From: JBLIKP01 sp047635375
GTDB taxonomy: Bacteria > Bacteroidota > Bacteroidia > Sphingobacteriales > Sphingobacteriaceae
Assembly (NCBI GenBank): GCA_047635375.1
Contig: JBLIKP010000006.1
Span: forward strand, 1 to 47,408
Length of the DNA: 47,408 nt
Reading direction: 5' to 3'
The notes below the pieces were generated by a model. That model did not search any database and had not been told where the DNA came from. It saw only the letters and a list, made by a program, of their open reading frames with translations. Shown here piece after piece: positions 9,354 through 17,267 of this stretch (position 1 is its first letter; each line of letters starts with the position of its first letter). The translations under genes were made by a program, and so were the position numbers.

Positions 9354-9361
9354 TAAATTTG
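9354..9361 (+). promoter_or_regulatory. Probable -7 box of the kbl promoter
   Basis: TAAATTTG matches the Bacteroidota TAnnTTTG element exactly and lies 21 bases before the kbl ATG. No good TTG is seen at the expected -33 spacing. The box covers the TTG codon at 9359 that opens the longest frame, which argues that the upstream TTG is not the start. Confidence 0.5.
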
Positions 9362-9382
9362 TTGAAATTTAAGATTGACTCC

Positions 9383-10573
9383 ATGTACAAAACATTACAA
9401 CCTGTCCTACAAAAGGAACTTGCTGAAATCAAAGAAGCTGGTTTATTCAAAAATGAAAGAGTAATTACTTCGGCTCAAAAGGCTGGAATTCATCTTAGTA
9501 CTGGTGAAGATGTAATTAATTTTTGTGCTAATAATTATCTTGGATTATCTTCTCATCCACTAGTTATTGATGCTGCTGTTGATGCAATGAAAACACACGG
9601 GTTCGGACTTTCATCTGTTCGTTTTATTTGTGGTACTCAAGACATCCATAAAGAACTTGAAAAAAAGATCGCCGAATTTTTAGGGACTGAAGATACAATC
9701 CTTTACGCAGCAGCATTTGATGCTAATGGTGGCGCGTTTGAGCCATTATTTGGGCCTGAAGACGCAATCATAAGCGACACATTGAATCATGCGAGTATTA
9801 TAGACGGAATTAGGTTATGTAAAGCTGGTCGCCATCGTTACATCCACAACGATATGGCCGACCTTGAAGAAAAGCTAAAAGCAACTCAAAATGCTCGTCA
9901 TAGAATAATCGTTACAGATAGTGTATTCTCAATGGATGGAACTATTGCACAATTGGATAAAATCTGTGATCTAGCCGATAAGTACGAAGCGCTTGTAATG
10001 GTTGATGAATGCCACAGTAGTGGATTCATGGGTAAAACTGGAAGAGGAACTCACGAACATTGCGATGTGATGGGACGTATTGATATTATCACTGGTACTC
10101 TTGGAAAAGCCCTAGGTGGTGCTTCTGGTGGGTTTACCAGCGGTAGAAAAGAAATTGTTGACATGCTTCGTCAACGTTCTCGGCCATACCTATTCTCTAA
10201 TACCTTAGCTCCGGCAATTGTTGGGGCTAGTTTGAAGGTTTTGGATATGCTTTCTGAGTCAACCGAACTTAGGGATAAGCTTGAAACCAATACCATGTAT
10301 TTTAGGGATAAAATGACGGATGCTGGATTTGACATCAAACCAGGGACGCATCCAATTGTTCCCATTATGCTTTACGATGCAAAGCTTTCTCAAGTTTTTG
10401 CTGAAAAATTATTGCAAGAAGGAATTTATGTAATTGGCTTCTATTTTCCAGTGGTCCCAAAAGATCAGGCACGTATTAGAGTGCAGATTTCTGCTGGGCA
10501 TGAAATGGAGCATTTAGATAAAGCGATTGCAGCATTTACCAAAATTGGTAAAGAATTAGAAGTAATAAAGTAA
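9383..10573 (+). CDS. kbl: Glycine C-acetyltransferase (2-amino-3-ketobutyrate CoA ligase)
   Basis: 396 residues from the ATG at 9383, matching the usual ~397 of the family; a longer reading from TTG 9359 is unlikely because that codon lies in the -7 box. The PLP-dependent enzyme cleaves 2-amino-3-ketobutyrate with CoA into glycine and acetyl-CoA. The Schiff-base lysine is Lys242 in TGTLGKALGGASGGF, preceded by the PLP-contacting VDECHSSGFMG. Other family marks are FCANNYLGLSSHP and DTLNHASIIDG. With tdh it completes the threonine-to-glycine route, although a T9SS cargo gene separates the two. Confidence 0.95.
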   Translation: MYKTLQPVLQKELAEIKEAGLFKNERVITSAQKAGIHLSTGEDVINFCANNYLGLSSHPLVIDAAVDAMKTHGFGLSSVRFICGTQDIHKELEKKIAEFLGTEDTILYAAAFDANGGAFEPLFGPEDAIISDTLNHASIIDGIRLCKAGRHRYIHNDMADLEEKLKATQNARHRIIVTDSVFSMDGTIAQLDKICDLADKYEALVMVDECHSSGFMGKTGRGTHEHCDVMGRIDIITGTLGKALGGASGGFTSGRKEIVDMLRQRSRPYLFSNTLAPAIVGASLKVLDMLSESTELRDKLETNTMYFRDKMTDAGFDIKPGTHPIVPIMLYDAKLSQVFAEKLLQEGIYVIGFYFPVVPKDQARIRVQISAGHEMEHLDKAIAAFTKIGKELEVIK

Positions 10574-10588
10574 GACCAATAAAAGAAG

Positions 10589-11626
10589 GTGGCTTTGTCA
10601 ATAAACGAGAAAATACAAGAATATACTGCTGAAATAAGTGAGTTCAATCCGGCTAATGCCGATGAGCTTGAGCAATTCAGGATTAAATACCTTTCCAAAA
10701 AAGGTCTTATTCCTGCGCTTTTTGGCGCATTAAAAGAGGCTGCACCTGAGGAGAAAAGAATCTTAGGGAAGCCGATTAATGAGGTTAAAACTTTGGCAGA
10801 AGGAAAGTTTCAAATTCTTAAGGATACCATGGAGGCTAGTTCCCCTGGAGAGGTTTTCGACGGGGATATTTCCCTTCCAGGATATCCAGTTAAGGTTGGT
10901 GGGCGTCATCCTTTATCTTTGGTACGCAACCGATTGGTTGAAATCTTTGAAAGAATTGGCTTTACCGTTTCTGAAGGGCCAGAAATCGAAGACGATTGGC
11001 ATAATTTCTCTGCATTAAACTTTCCCAAAGAGCATCCTGCAAGAGATATGCAAGACACATTCTTTGTGGAGCATTCCTCAGGAGATTATGCTCTTAGGAC
11101 GCATACAAGCTCGGTTCAAGTTAGGGTTATGGAGAATTCTAAGCCTCCAATTAGAACAATTTCCCCTGGCCGCGTGTTTAGAAATGAAGCGATATCAGCA
11201 AGAGCGCATTGTATTTTCCATCAAGTGGAAGGATTATACATCGATGAAAATGTTTCCTTCGCCGATTTAAAGCAGACCCTGTTTTATTTTGCCAAGGAGA
11301 TGTTCGGTGATGATACCAAAGTTAGATTTAGACCTTCATTTTTCCCATTTACAGAGCCTAGTGCTGAGATGGATATTGAATGTAAAATCTGCAATGGGAA
11401 AGGCTGTAACGTTTGTAAATACTCAGGCTGGGTTGAGATTTTGGGCTGCGGAATGGTAGATCCAAATGTACTGGAAAGCTGCGGAATAGATGCCGAAAAA
11501 TATACTGGATTTGCTTTTGGTATGGGTATTGAAAGAATAACAATGCTTAAATATCAGGTCAAAGACCTAAGGTTGTTTTTCGAAAACGACATACGTTTTT
11601 TAGCTCAATTTAAAACACAAGTTTAA
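10589..11626 (+). CDS. pheS: Phenylalanyl-tRNA synthetase alpha subunit
   Basis: 345 residues, starting at GTG 10589. The class II synthetase core is complete: motif 2 (SPGRVFRNEAISARAHCIFH, 192-211) and motif 3 (FAFGMGIERITML). An N-terminal coiled coil (1-85, including LSKKGLIPALF) contacts tRNA. Bacterial PheS often has a zinc knuckle like the one seen here: Cys265, Cys268, Cys273 and Cys276. It pairs with PheT (not in this window) as an alpha2beta2 enzyme charging tRNA-Phe. It begins 15 bases after kbl and overlaps the next gene by one base (TAATG), so it is in the same rightward run. Confidence 0.96.
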   Translation: MALSINEKIQEYTAEISEFNPANADELEQFRIKYLSKKGLIPALFGALKEAAPEEKRILGKPINEVKTLAEGKFQILKDTMEASSPGEVFDGDISLPGYPVKVGGRHPLSLVRNRLVEIFERIGFTVSEGPEIEDDWHNFSALNFPKEHPARDMQDTFFVEHSSGDYALRTHTSSVQVRVMENSKPPIRTISPGRVFRNEAISARAHCIFHQVEGLYIDENVSFADLKQTLFYFAKEMFGDDTKVRFRPSFFPFTEPSAEMDIECKICNGKGCNVCKYSGWVEILGCGMVDPNVLESCGIDAEKYTGFAFGMGIERITMLKYQVKDLRLFFENDIRFLAQFKTQV

Positions 11627-12057
11627 TGAGAACACTTCTTGGACTTTTTATTTTATCCTTTGCATCTATATTTAGTAGTTGTGGGGATGGAGTAAGCCAA
11701 GAAATTCCTGAAGTTTACGTTGATCTAACTATTGATGTAAACAATCCTGAATATGGCAACTTAAGGCAAATAAAGGGATTCACCATGATTGAAGGGGTTG
11801 GAGTAAAGGGAATAATTATTTTTCATAATGAAGTCAACCAATATTTCGCCTACGACATGAACTGCTCTTATCAGCCAAATGGAGACTGCGCAACAGTGGT
11901 TGTAGATTCCGCTACCCTTATGGGATATGATAAATGTTGTAATTCTTATTTTTCACTAGAAAATGGATTTCCCTTCGGCGGACCTGCCTTAAGGCCATTG
12001 AAGCAGTACACTGCTATTTTACAGGGCCCTGCCTTACTTAGAATATCTAATTTTTAA
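11626..12057 (+). CDS. Putative lipoprotein with a Rieske-like fold lacking the cluster histidines
   Basis: 143 residues. A signal peptide ends in a plausible lipobox (IFSSC, Cys19), so it is likely lipid-anchored in the envelope. The second half resembles the small Rieske-type lipoproteins of Bacteroidota: FAYDMNCSYQPNGDC (80-88) sits where the CxH ligand pair is expected and DKCCNSYFSLENG (102-114) where CxxH is expected, followed by the typical GPALRPLKQY. Yet Tyr82 and Ser107 replace the two histidines, so a normal 2Fe-2S Rieske centre is unlikely; the four cysteines (80, 88, 104, 105) could form disulfides instead. The start overlaps the pheS stop by one base; tetR follows after 2 bases. 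Confidence 0.65.
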   Translation: MRTLLGLFILSFASIFSSCGDGVSQEIPEVYVDLTIDVNNPEYGNLRQIKGFTMIEGVGVKGIIIFHNEVNQYFAYDMNCSYQPNGDCATVVVDSATLMGYDKCCNSYFSLENGFPFGGPALRPLKQYTAILQGPALLRISNF

Positions 12058-12059
12058 AT

Positions 12060-12647
12060 ATGGACGCTGGTAAGATAATGGATTGCATTAAAGCTGCTTC
12101 TAGTAGTTTGTTTAAGCGGTATGGCTATAACAAAACAAGCGTCAACGAAATAGCTAAGAAGGCTAATATTGCCAAAGCCACCATTTATAAATATTTCGAA
12201 TCCAAGGAGCATATTCTTTATGCTATTATCATGGATTATTTGAGGGTTTCTATCAATAAATTAGCAGATAAAAACACAGATGGGATCCACGACAAGGAAA
12301 GAATGTCGCAATTAATAATGCGCACAAGTAGACTCAGCTATGTGGCATGTAATGAATTTATTGGGTGGGGTTTTATTCGTGAATCTACTAATGCTCAGCA
12401 GTTTCTTCAAAATTTGTCAAATGATTTGGAGGAAATTATTCTAAATGCCTTTAACAAAATGAGTCATGCACAGGCCTTTGACATGGAGTCTCAGCGTCGA
12501 ATACGTTTCGTTGTCAATAGCGCCAAAAGTATAGTGTTTTCTTTTGCCTTCGTATCCGTGTCTGACGGTGATGTGAAGAAAAATTTCGTTCAATTTCAGA
12601 ACGATATCCTACCTTATTTATTGGAAGTCACCTTCCCTAAAAAATAA
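12060..12647 (+). CDS. TetR/AcrR family transcriptional regulator
   Basis: 195 residues. Residues ~8-55 form the TetR DNA-binding domain: AASSSLFKRYGYNKTSVNEI then the recognition region ANIAKATIYKYFESKEHIL, a strong match. The remaining ~140 residues are the helical ligand/dimer domain with no recognisable ligand family. It starts 2 bases after the lipoprotein gene. Members commonly repress their neighbours through a palindromic operator; a 23-base dyad sits 63 bases beyond its stop, inside the promoter for the following small ORF. Confidence 0.93.
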   Translation: MDAGKIMDCIKAASSSLFKRYGYNKTSVNEIAKKANIAKATIYKYFESKEHILYAIIMDYLRVSINKLADKNTDGIHDKERMSQLIMRTSRLSYVACNEFIGWGFIRESTNAQQFLQNLSNDLEEIILNAFNKMSHAQAFDMESQRRIRFVVNSAKSIVFSFAFVSVSDGDVKKNFVQFQNDILPYLLEVTFPKK

Positions 12648-12709
12648 GCTTACCTCCCAAACATTTCGAGTTAAATCATTGTTAGTACATTATAATGCAA
12701 TTTTTTGAA

Positions 12710-12732
12710 CCAAATACCATTTTGGTATATGG
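12710..12732. promoter_or_regulatory. TetR-operator-like dyad
   Basis: CCAAATACCA, three T, then TGGTATATGG: 10-base arms with a single mismatch. Size and symmetry suit a TetR-family operator, it lies just after the tetR gene, and it covers the -33 element of the promoter at 12721-12751. Binding by this regulator is inferred, not shown. Confidence 0.5.
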
Positions 12733-12751
12733 GATAAAAAATGTAATTTTG
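12721..12751 (+). promoter_or_regulatory. Bacteroidota-type promoter ahead of a 44-codon ORF
   Basis: TTTG (12721-12724), 19 bases, then TAATTTTG (12744-12751), an exact fit to the TTTG-N19-TAnnTTTG consensus. Transcription would begin near 12758, about 17 bases before the ATG at 12775. Confidence 0.6.
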
Positions 12752-12774
12752 AATAAATTAAATAATAAATAACA

Positions 12775-12909
12775 ATGACCAACGAATTAAAAACGTTTAG
12801 CGAAAATTTGGATGAGAAAATGAGCTTTACTATGGAGTTTCCAAAAAACTTATGGAGTGTGTTAAAATCTGTTCTAAGCAGGAATAAGAATAAAATCCTT
12901 ATCGCGTAA
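12775..12909 (+). CDS. Small ORF, 44 residues, function unknown
   Basis: ATG 12775 to TAA 12909. The peptide begins MTNELKTFSENLDEKMSF and ends LSRNKNKILIA; it has an acidic N-terminal half, a short aromatic middle (FPKNLWSVLK) and a basic C-terminus. No signal peptide, membrane helix or known family. Support comes from the well-formed promoter and the dyad just upstream. Its last 11 bases overlap the 3' end of the oppositely oriented T9SS type B gene. It could instead be a remnant of a longer gene once regulated by the TetR protein. Confidence 0.45.
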   Translation: MTNELKTFSENLDEKMSFTMEFPKNLWSVLKSVLSRNKNKILIA

Positions 12910-14746
12910 GATTAACAATATTGGTGTATTCATAGAAGTCCGAAGTGATTCTATAGACATAAACTCCATCTGGAGCGTCTTTTCCGTCCCATTCGAATTG
13001 GGGGTTATCGGTTTCTAAAACCTTATTTCCCCAACGAGAAAAAATTTCGAGATGAAAATTGAAATTACAGATTTCCTTTAATTGTGTAGGAAAGAAAAAC
13101 ACATCGTTAATTCCATCATCATTCGGTGAAAATGAATTTGGCGGAGAAACAAAATTCCCATCCAAGATACTTGGAACAACTTTAATTTCTATTTCTTTTT
13201 CAATTTCGGTATACCCACCGCAGTAATCTTCCCTTCCTGCAATTGTGAGCATATAAGACTCCGGTTTTGAGATGGCGCAAGGTGAGAATAGGGACAGCAC
13301 ACCTGTTACAGATGCGGCTCCGAAATCTGGCTCAAAAGTAGCAACAAAGCCTTCGTCTTCTAAATTGGACACATCGGCATCAACTGACAGGGCATCCTCT
13401 GGATTATCATCTTTTAAAGTAATTGGAATTTGGAATTCTTGTCCGCTTTTGACAACCAATGAATTCCCAACATTACCAGCAAAATATGGCTCCTTATTTG
13501 GTGGAATTTCAGGGGTAAAAGTGAAAATTGCGGTGTCAGATTTTGGTCCGGAACACCCATCATCACTTACTATAAATCTCAATGTAAAGGGCTCTCCGGG
13601 AGTTAGGTTGCATGGAACCTTCCAGCAAAAATCGGCGTTAACTATACCTGAGCCTCTAGGATTTTCCGGATTGAAATATGCACCTAGAGCAAAGGGATCT
13701 AAGGTTAGCGCTTCAACTGTAACATCTAGAATTTCCGAAGCATCTTCATCTGAAGCGACAATTGTTTGGCAGAATTCCTCACCCATAAAAACTTTGATAG
13801 GGTCCGAATTATTTATTCCTACCAATTTAATTTCTGGTGCAACCGGAAAGAAACATTCAATTACATAAAATTGCAATTCACGCCTTGTTTCTCCAATTTT
13901 CATCCCACTTCTAAATTCCTCAATTAAGACAGCAACAACATATGCTCCCAACTTGGTTGGGGTAACGGTTAGGTCTCCTGTGTTTTCGTTTATTGAAAGC
14001 GAGGGGGTCCCATCCATCACATTATTTACACTATATCCGTTTTCCCAAATTACTTCTTGATATGGGCCTGGTAGGATTATATTATTGTTTCCGTTTGGGT
14101 CTTCTGGGCGCGTATTTCCTGCTAGAGGCGTTACGATTGAATATTTTAATTGATCGCCATCAGGATCCGTAACTCCAAAATTAGTAGTGAATTCTAAATC
14201 CAAGCATAAGTAGCTTTGCGGATCATCTCCAAATTTTGGGTTACTATTTATTAATTGGGTATTTAATCCATTTGGAAAAGGTGAGTTGATCTCTGCATAA
14301 AATGCCATTCCCGCACTTCCCGGATCAAATACATTTCTTATTATGTGATTTCTGCAACAACGTTCCCAACTTACGTAATAGCCTTCAAGATTATTAAATT
14401 TATTTGCAGGCATTTCGAATTCACCCGAGTAACGCCTCACCTCTACGCAGCCAAATAGCCCTCGTACACATTCCAATTCCTGAAATTCTAAAAATTTGGT
14501 TGCCGTACGATAGACATTGATGGTGTCCATAGGCGTGTTCCCCTCTTTGTCATATAATCCAACATAAAGAGGCTCGTCGTTGAAAGGTGCATTTCCCGGA
14601 TTACAGTCCCGGTACATGTTCATTTCTACTATATAAGTTGTTCCCGATTTATGACGCACTGAGAGGTCACCCCCAATAATGTGGGTGGCCATGGCATCCG
14701 AAAGAATGCCTGAAAACGTAAGAAAAAATAAAATTAGGAAACGCAT
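12899..14746 (-). CDS. Secreted protein with C-terminal gliding-motility (T9SS type B) sorting domain
   Basis: About 615 residues from the ATG at 14746, chosen because it gives a clean signal peptide (MRFLILFFLTFSGILSDAMA); an in-frame ATG at 14782 would put 12 polar residues ahead of it. After the signal comes THIIGGDLSV and a cysteine-rich region (YRDCNPGN, ELECVRGLFGC, WERCCRNHI) typical of a large family of Bacteroidota surface proteins. The middle has several Ig-like repeats (VTDPDGDQLKYSI). The end (SFSPNDDGINDVFFFPTQL to DAPDGVYVYRITS) is the CHU_C/type B sorting module. Adhesin-like surface role is inferred. A decayed relative lies directly upstream. Confidence 0.88.
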   Translation of the reverse strand: MRFLILFFLTFSGILSDAMATHIIGGDLSVRHKSGTTYIVEMNMYRDCNPGNAPFNDEPLYVGLYDKEGNTPMDTINVYRTATKFLEFQELECVRGLFGCVEVRRYSGEFEMPANKFNNLEGYYVSWERCCRNHIIRNVFDPGSAGMAFYAEINSPFPNGLNTQLINSNPKFGDDPQSYLCLDLEFTTNFGVTDPDGDQLKYSIVTPLAGNTRPEDPNGNNNIILPGPYQEVIWENGYSVNNVMDGTPSLSINENTGDLTVTPTKLGAYVVAVLIEEFRSGMKIGETRRELQFYVIECFFPVAPEIKLVGINNSDPIKVFMGEEFCQTIVASDEDASEILDVTVEALTLDPFALGAYFNPENPRGSGIVNADFCWKVPCNLTPGEPFTLRFIVSDDGCSGPKSDTAIFTFTPEIPPNKEPYFAGNVGNSLVVKSGQEFQIPITLKDDNPEDALSVDADVSNLEDEGFVATFEPDFGAASVTGVLSLFSPCAISKPESYMLTIAGREDYCGGYTEIEKEIEIKVVPSILDGNFVSPPNSFSPNDDGINDVFFFPTQLKEICNFNFHLEIFSRWGNKVLETDNPQFEWDGKDAPDGVYVYRITSDFYEYTNIVNLTR

Positions 14747-14823
14747 TAAACTACAATGTCGCCATAAATTTTGATAAAACAATATTAGAATTTAATTTTC
14801 GAAACAAGCCCTGATTTTGATGG

Positions 14824-15354
14824 TCAGCGGGTTAGGTAAATTGTACCGGATTCTGAAAAAATATAAGATTTTAAAAAGTAAACGTAAACACCACCCGGCG
14901 AATGGCCTCCATTTCATTGAAATTTGGGGTTTGTACTCTTAAAGACCAAGCCTCCCCAACGATCATAAATTTTAATAATAAAGTTGTGATTGTAATTGTC
15001 GTTATAATTGGTGTTTGACTCAAAACCATCGTTCCTTCCATCAGTGTTTGGGGAAAATGTATTAGGCTTCTCAATTTATTTACCATACCCGGTTGGGAAA
15101 ATGATTATTTCGGTCCTTCCAAATGTTTTGTCTGAGCTAAAGCGAGTGTTGTCATAAGTGTAATATTCAATATTTACGGTTTGAGGCATAATTATATTAC
15201 AATCCCCAGAGATAAAAAGGGTTCCTCCTGCCTCGTATCAGTCTCCCTCAATGTGTTTGTATGGTATGTTCCCTCCAAAAATATGGGACGCCATAGTTTT
15301 ACTCCCAAAAAATGAGATTAAAACTAAAATCAATATGGAGAACCTAATTTGCAT
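14824..15354 (-). pseudogene. Decayed, internally deleted relative of the neighbouring T9SS type B gene
   Basis: Read from ATG 15354, one frame runs for 177 codons to TGA 14824 with no frameshift but three internal stops. It has a signal peptide (MQIRFSILILVLISFFGS), the same post-signal motif as its neighbour (MASHIFGGNI against MATHIIGGDL), then almost at once the sorting module: NTFSPNTDGRNDGF, KIYDRWGGLVF, PGGVYVY and a final LTR, as in the intact gene. Most of the ~600-residue middle is missing. Stops: TGA after IEGD, TAA after TGYGK, and TGA at the tryptophan position of the FEWDG motif. A tandem duplicate that lost its middle and then accumulated stops explains it. Confidence 0.85.
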
Positions 15355-15408
15355 TGTATTTTTAAGGTCATTATTGTTTATCTAATCGACAAACAGATTT
15401 AATTTTTT

Positions 15409-15416
15409 TACGTTTG
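15409..15416 (+). promoter_or_regulatory. Possible -7 box for rlmD
   Basis: TACGTTTG is a perfect TAnnTTTG element 49 bases before the GTG start of rlmD. No TTG is present at the usual distance upstream, so the promoter is only partly supported. Confidence 0.4.
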
Positions 15417-15465
15417 TAGAATAAATCGAGTTTTACTCTAAAAGTCGATTGTTGTTAACCCTTAA

Positions 15466-16893
15466 GTGAATTTTATCTTGAAAAGAGACGCAATAGTTGA
15501 AAAGGTAACCGTAATTGACACCGCTGATGGCGGGAGGTCTGTCGGTAAAGTAGACGGACTTACCATATTTATAGCAAACGCCGTGCCCGGTGACGTAGTT
15601 GATGTAAGAATCCAACGTAAAAAACGAAAATTTTATGAGGGTGAAGCGATAAAGTTTCATTCTACTTCACCAAACAGAGTTAGCCCGGTGTGTCAACACT
15701 TTGAGTTTTGTGGTGGATGTAAATGGCAACACTTTAGCTATGAAGGCCAATTAATCTATAAGCAGCAGCATGTTCAAGAGGCTTTAAGCCGAATTGGCGG
15801 AATCCCTTTACCTGTTCTTGAACCAATTTTAGGGAGCGAAGAAAATTACTTCTACCGAAATAAATTGGAGTTCACCTTCAGTAGCAAGCGTTGGCTAACA
15901 AAGGAAGAAATTGCCACAGGCGATCAGTTCGATGGTAATGCTTTAGGTTTCCACGTTCCGCGTATGTTTGATAAGGTTATCGACATCGATAAATGCCACT
16001 TGCAGGGCGGATTATCAAATGATATTAGAAATGAAGTAAGAAGATTCTCTAAAGAAAATAATCTTACCCATTACGACATAAGAAATCACCACGGACTTTT
16101 TAGAAATTTAATTGTCCGCACCACAACCACAGGTGAATTGATGGTTATTGTGGCCTTCGGCGAAAGCCAACCAAAGAACATTGAATTGGTAATGGAATTC
16201 ATAAAAGAAAGATTTTCTGAAATTTCCTCTTTAATGTATGTGGTTAATGAGAAAAAGAACGACACACTTTATGATCAAGATATAAAACTTTACGACGGTA
16301 AGGACCATATTATTGAGCGAATGCAAGCTCCAAAGGAAGGGTTTGATTCACTTGATTTTAAAATCGGACCAAAGACTTTCTACCAAACAAATCCAAAGCA
16401 AGCCGAGCGATTATATAAAGTAGCCTTCGACTTTGCTGATTTTAAAGAAACGGATGTGGTTTATGATCTTTACACCGGAGCGGGCACCATTGCTTGTTAT
16501 GTTTCTCCTCACGTTGGTAGAGTGGTGGGAGTGGAGTATGTAGAAAGTGCTGTCGCAGATGCTCGTGTTAATGCAACAATGAATAAGTTGGAAAACACTT
16601 ATTTCGAAGCAGGGGATATGAAGGATGTATTTACCGATGAGTTCATTCAAAAAAATGGAAAGCCTGATGTGGTAATTACTGATCCGCCTAGAGCGGGAAT
16701 GCATACTGATGTGGTCGAAACCCTGTTACGGTTAGCTGCACCAAAAATCGTTTACATTAGCTGTAATCCAAGCACTCAAGCCAGAGATTTAGAAGTGCTT
16801 GGAAGAAAATATAACGTTGAGCGCGTGCGTCCAGTGGATATGTTCCCACATACCGACCACGTAGAAAACGTAGTGTTGTTAACATTGAAATAA
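15466..16893 (+). CDS. rlmD: 23S rRNA (uracil-1939-C5)-methyltransferase RlmD-like
   Basis: 475 residues. It methylates C5 of a uracil in 23S rRNA using SAM. Domains: TRAM beta-barrel (5-65, VDGLTIFIANAVPGDVVDV), an iron-sulfur cluster site (Cys76, Cys82, Cys85 in CQHFEFCGGC and Cys177 in DKCHLQGG), and the methyltransferase with VVYDLYTGAGTIA (331-343), TDPPRAGMH and the catalytic Cys433 in YISCNPSTQARD. The start is uncertain: GTG 15466 gives the listed length, but TTG 15478 just before LKRD would also work. RlmD and the related RlmC/TrmA-type enzymes are hard to tell apart by eye. Next gene follows in 7 bases. Confidence 0.9.
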   Translation: MNFILKRDAIVEKVTVIDTADGGRSVGKVDGLTIFIANAVPGDVVDVRIQRKKRKFYEGEAIKFHSTSPNRVSPVCQHFEFCGGCKWQHFSYEGQLIYKQQHVQEALSRIGGIPLPVLEPILGSEENYFYRNKLEFTFSSKRWLTKEEIATGDQFDGNALGFHVPRMFDKVIDIDKCHLQGGLSNDIRNEVRRFSKENNLTHYDIRNHHGLFRNLIVRTTTTGELMVIVAFGESQPKNIELVMEFIKERFSEISSLMYVVNEKKNDTLYDQDIKLYDGKDHIIERMQAPKEGFDSLDFKIGPKTFYQTNPKQAERLYKVAFDFADFKETDVVYDLYTGAGTIACYVSPHVGRVVGVEYVESAVADARVNATMNKLENTYFEAGDMKDVFTDEFIQKNGKPDVVITDPPRAGMHTDVVETLLRLAAPKIVYISCNPSTQARDLEVLGRKYNVERVRPVDMFPHTDHVENVVLLTLK

Positions 16894-16900
16894 AATATTA

Positions 16901-17263
16901 ATGGAACAAAAATCTAAAAAGTCACCCCTAGATCATTTAAAAGACGATGTTGATTTTTATCAAGAGTCTCTTTTTGAAGTTGCCCAAGAAATCATAAATT
17001 CTAAGGTTAGTGAGCATCCGATTTTTATTGCTCACCAACACGAAGTTAGTGTTGGGGAAGTTATTTTGGATAGGATGGAGCTAGGTACAGGGTGGACCGT
17101 GCAGGCTTCAACCCTAGCAGAGTTTATTGAAAAGGGAATTATCCTAAAGGAAAAAGAGCCGCAGTTCAAAGCTACCTATAAAGACCCTTTGCTACATATG
17201 TGTATTTTTGTGATTGTTCCAGAAGGAGCAAATTTTGTATTTTACCCTTACAAAAAAGACTAA
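16901..17263 (+). CDS. Conserved hypothetical protein, 120 residues
   Basis: No family recognised. A mixed alpha/beta cytoplasmic protein by appearance: polar helical N-terminus (SPLDHLKDDVDFYQESLFEVAQEI), a middle VGEVILDRMELGTGWTV, and a hydrophobic last strand (HMCIFVIVPEGANFVFYP). No signal peptide or cysteine motif. It sits between rlmD (7 bases before) and a phosphoribosyltransferase (4 bases after), an arrangement I recall from other Flavobacteria, so it is probably part of a conserved rightward operon. Confidence 0.8.
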   Translation: MEQKSKKSPLDHLKDDVDFYQESLFEVAQEIINSKVSEHPIFIAHQHEVSVGEVILDRMELGTGWTVQASTLAEFIEKGIILKEKEPQFKATYKDPLLHMCIFVIVPEGANFVFYPYKKD

Positions 17264-17267
17264 GGCT

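Noticed and set aside
9359..9382. TTG start giving kbl eight more residues
   Set aside because: The TTG lies in the -7 box, and the ATG at 9383 gives the normal family length.
14871..15086. 71-residue leftward ORF with TITITT repeats
   Set aside because: It is the wrong frame of the pseudogene: the neighbouring frame shows the sorting-module motifs.
14824..15354. TGA codons at an expected tryptophan as a sign of stop-codon recoding
   Set aside because: Intact genes in the window use TGG for Trp and TGA as a true stop (for example rpmJ). A TAA also interrupts this frame and much of the gene is missing, so decay is simpler.
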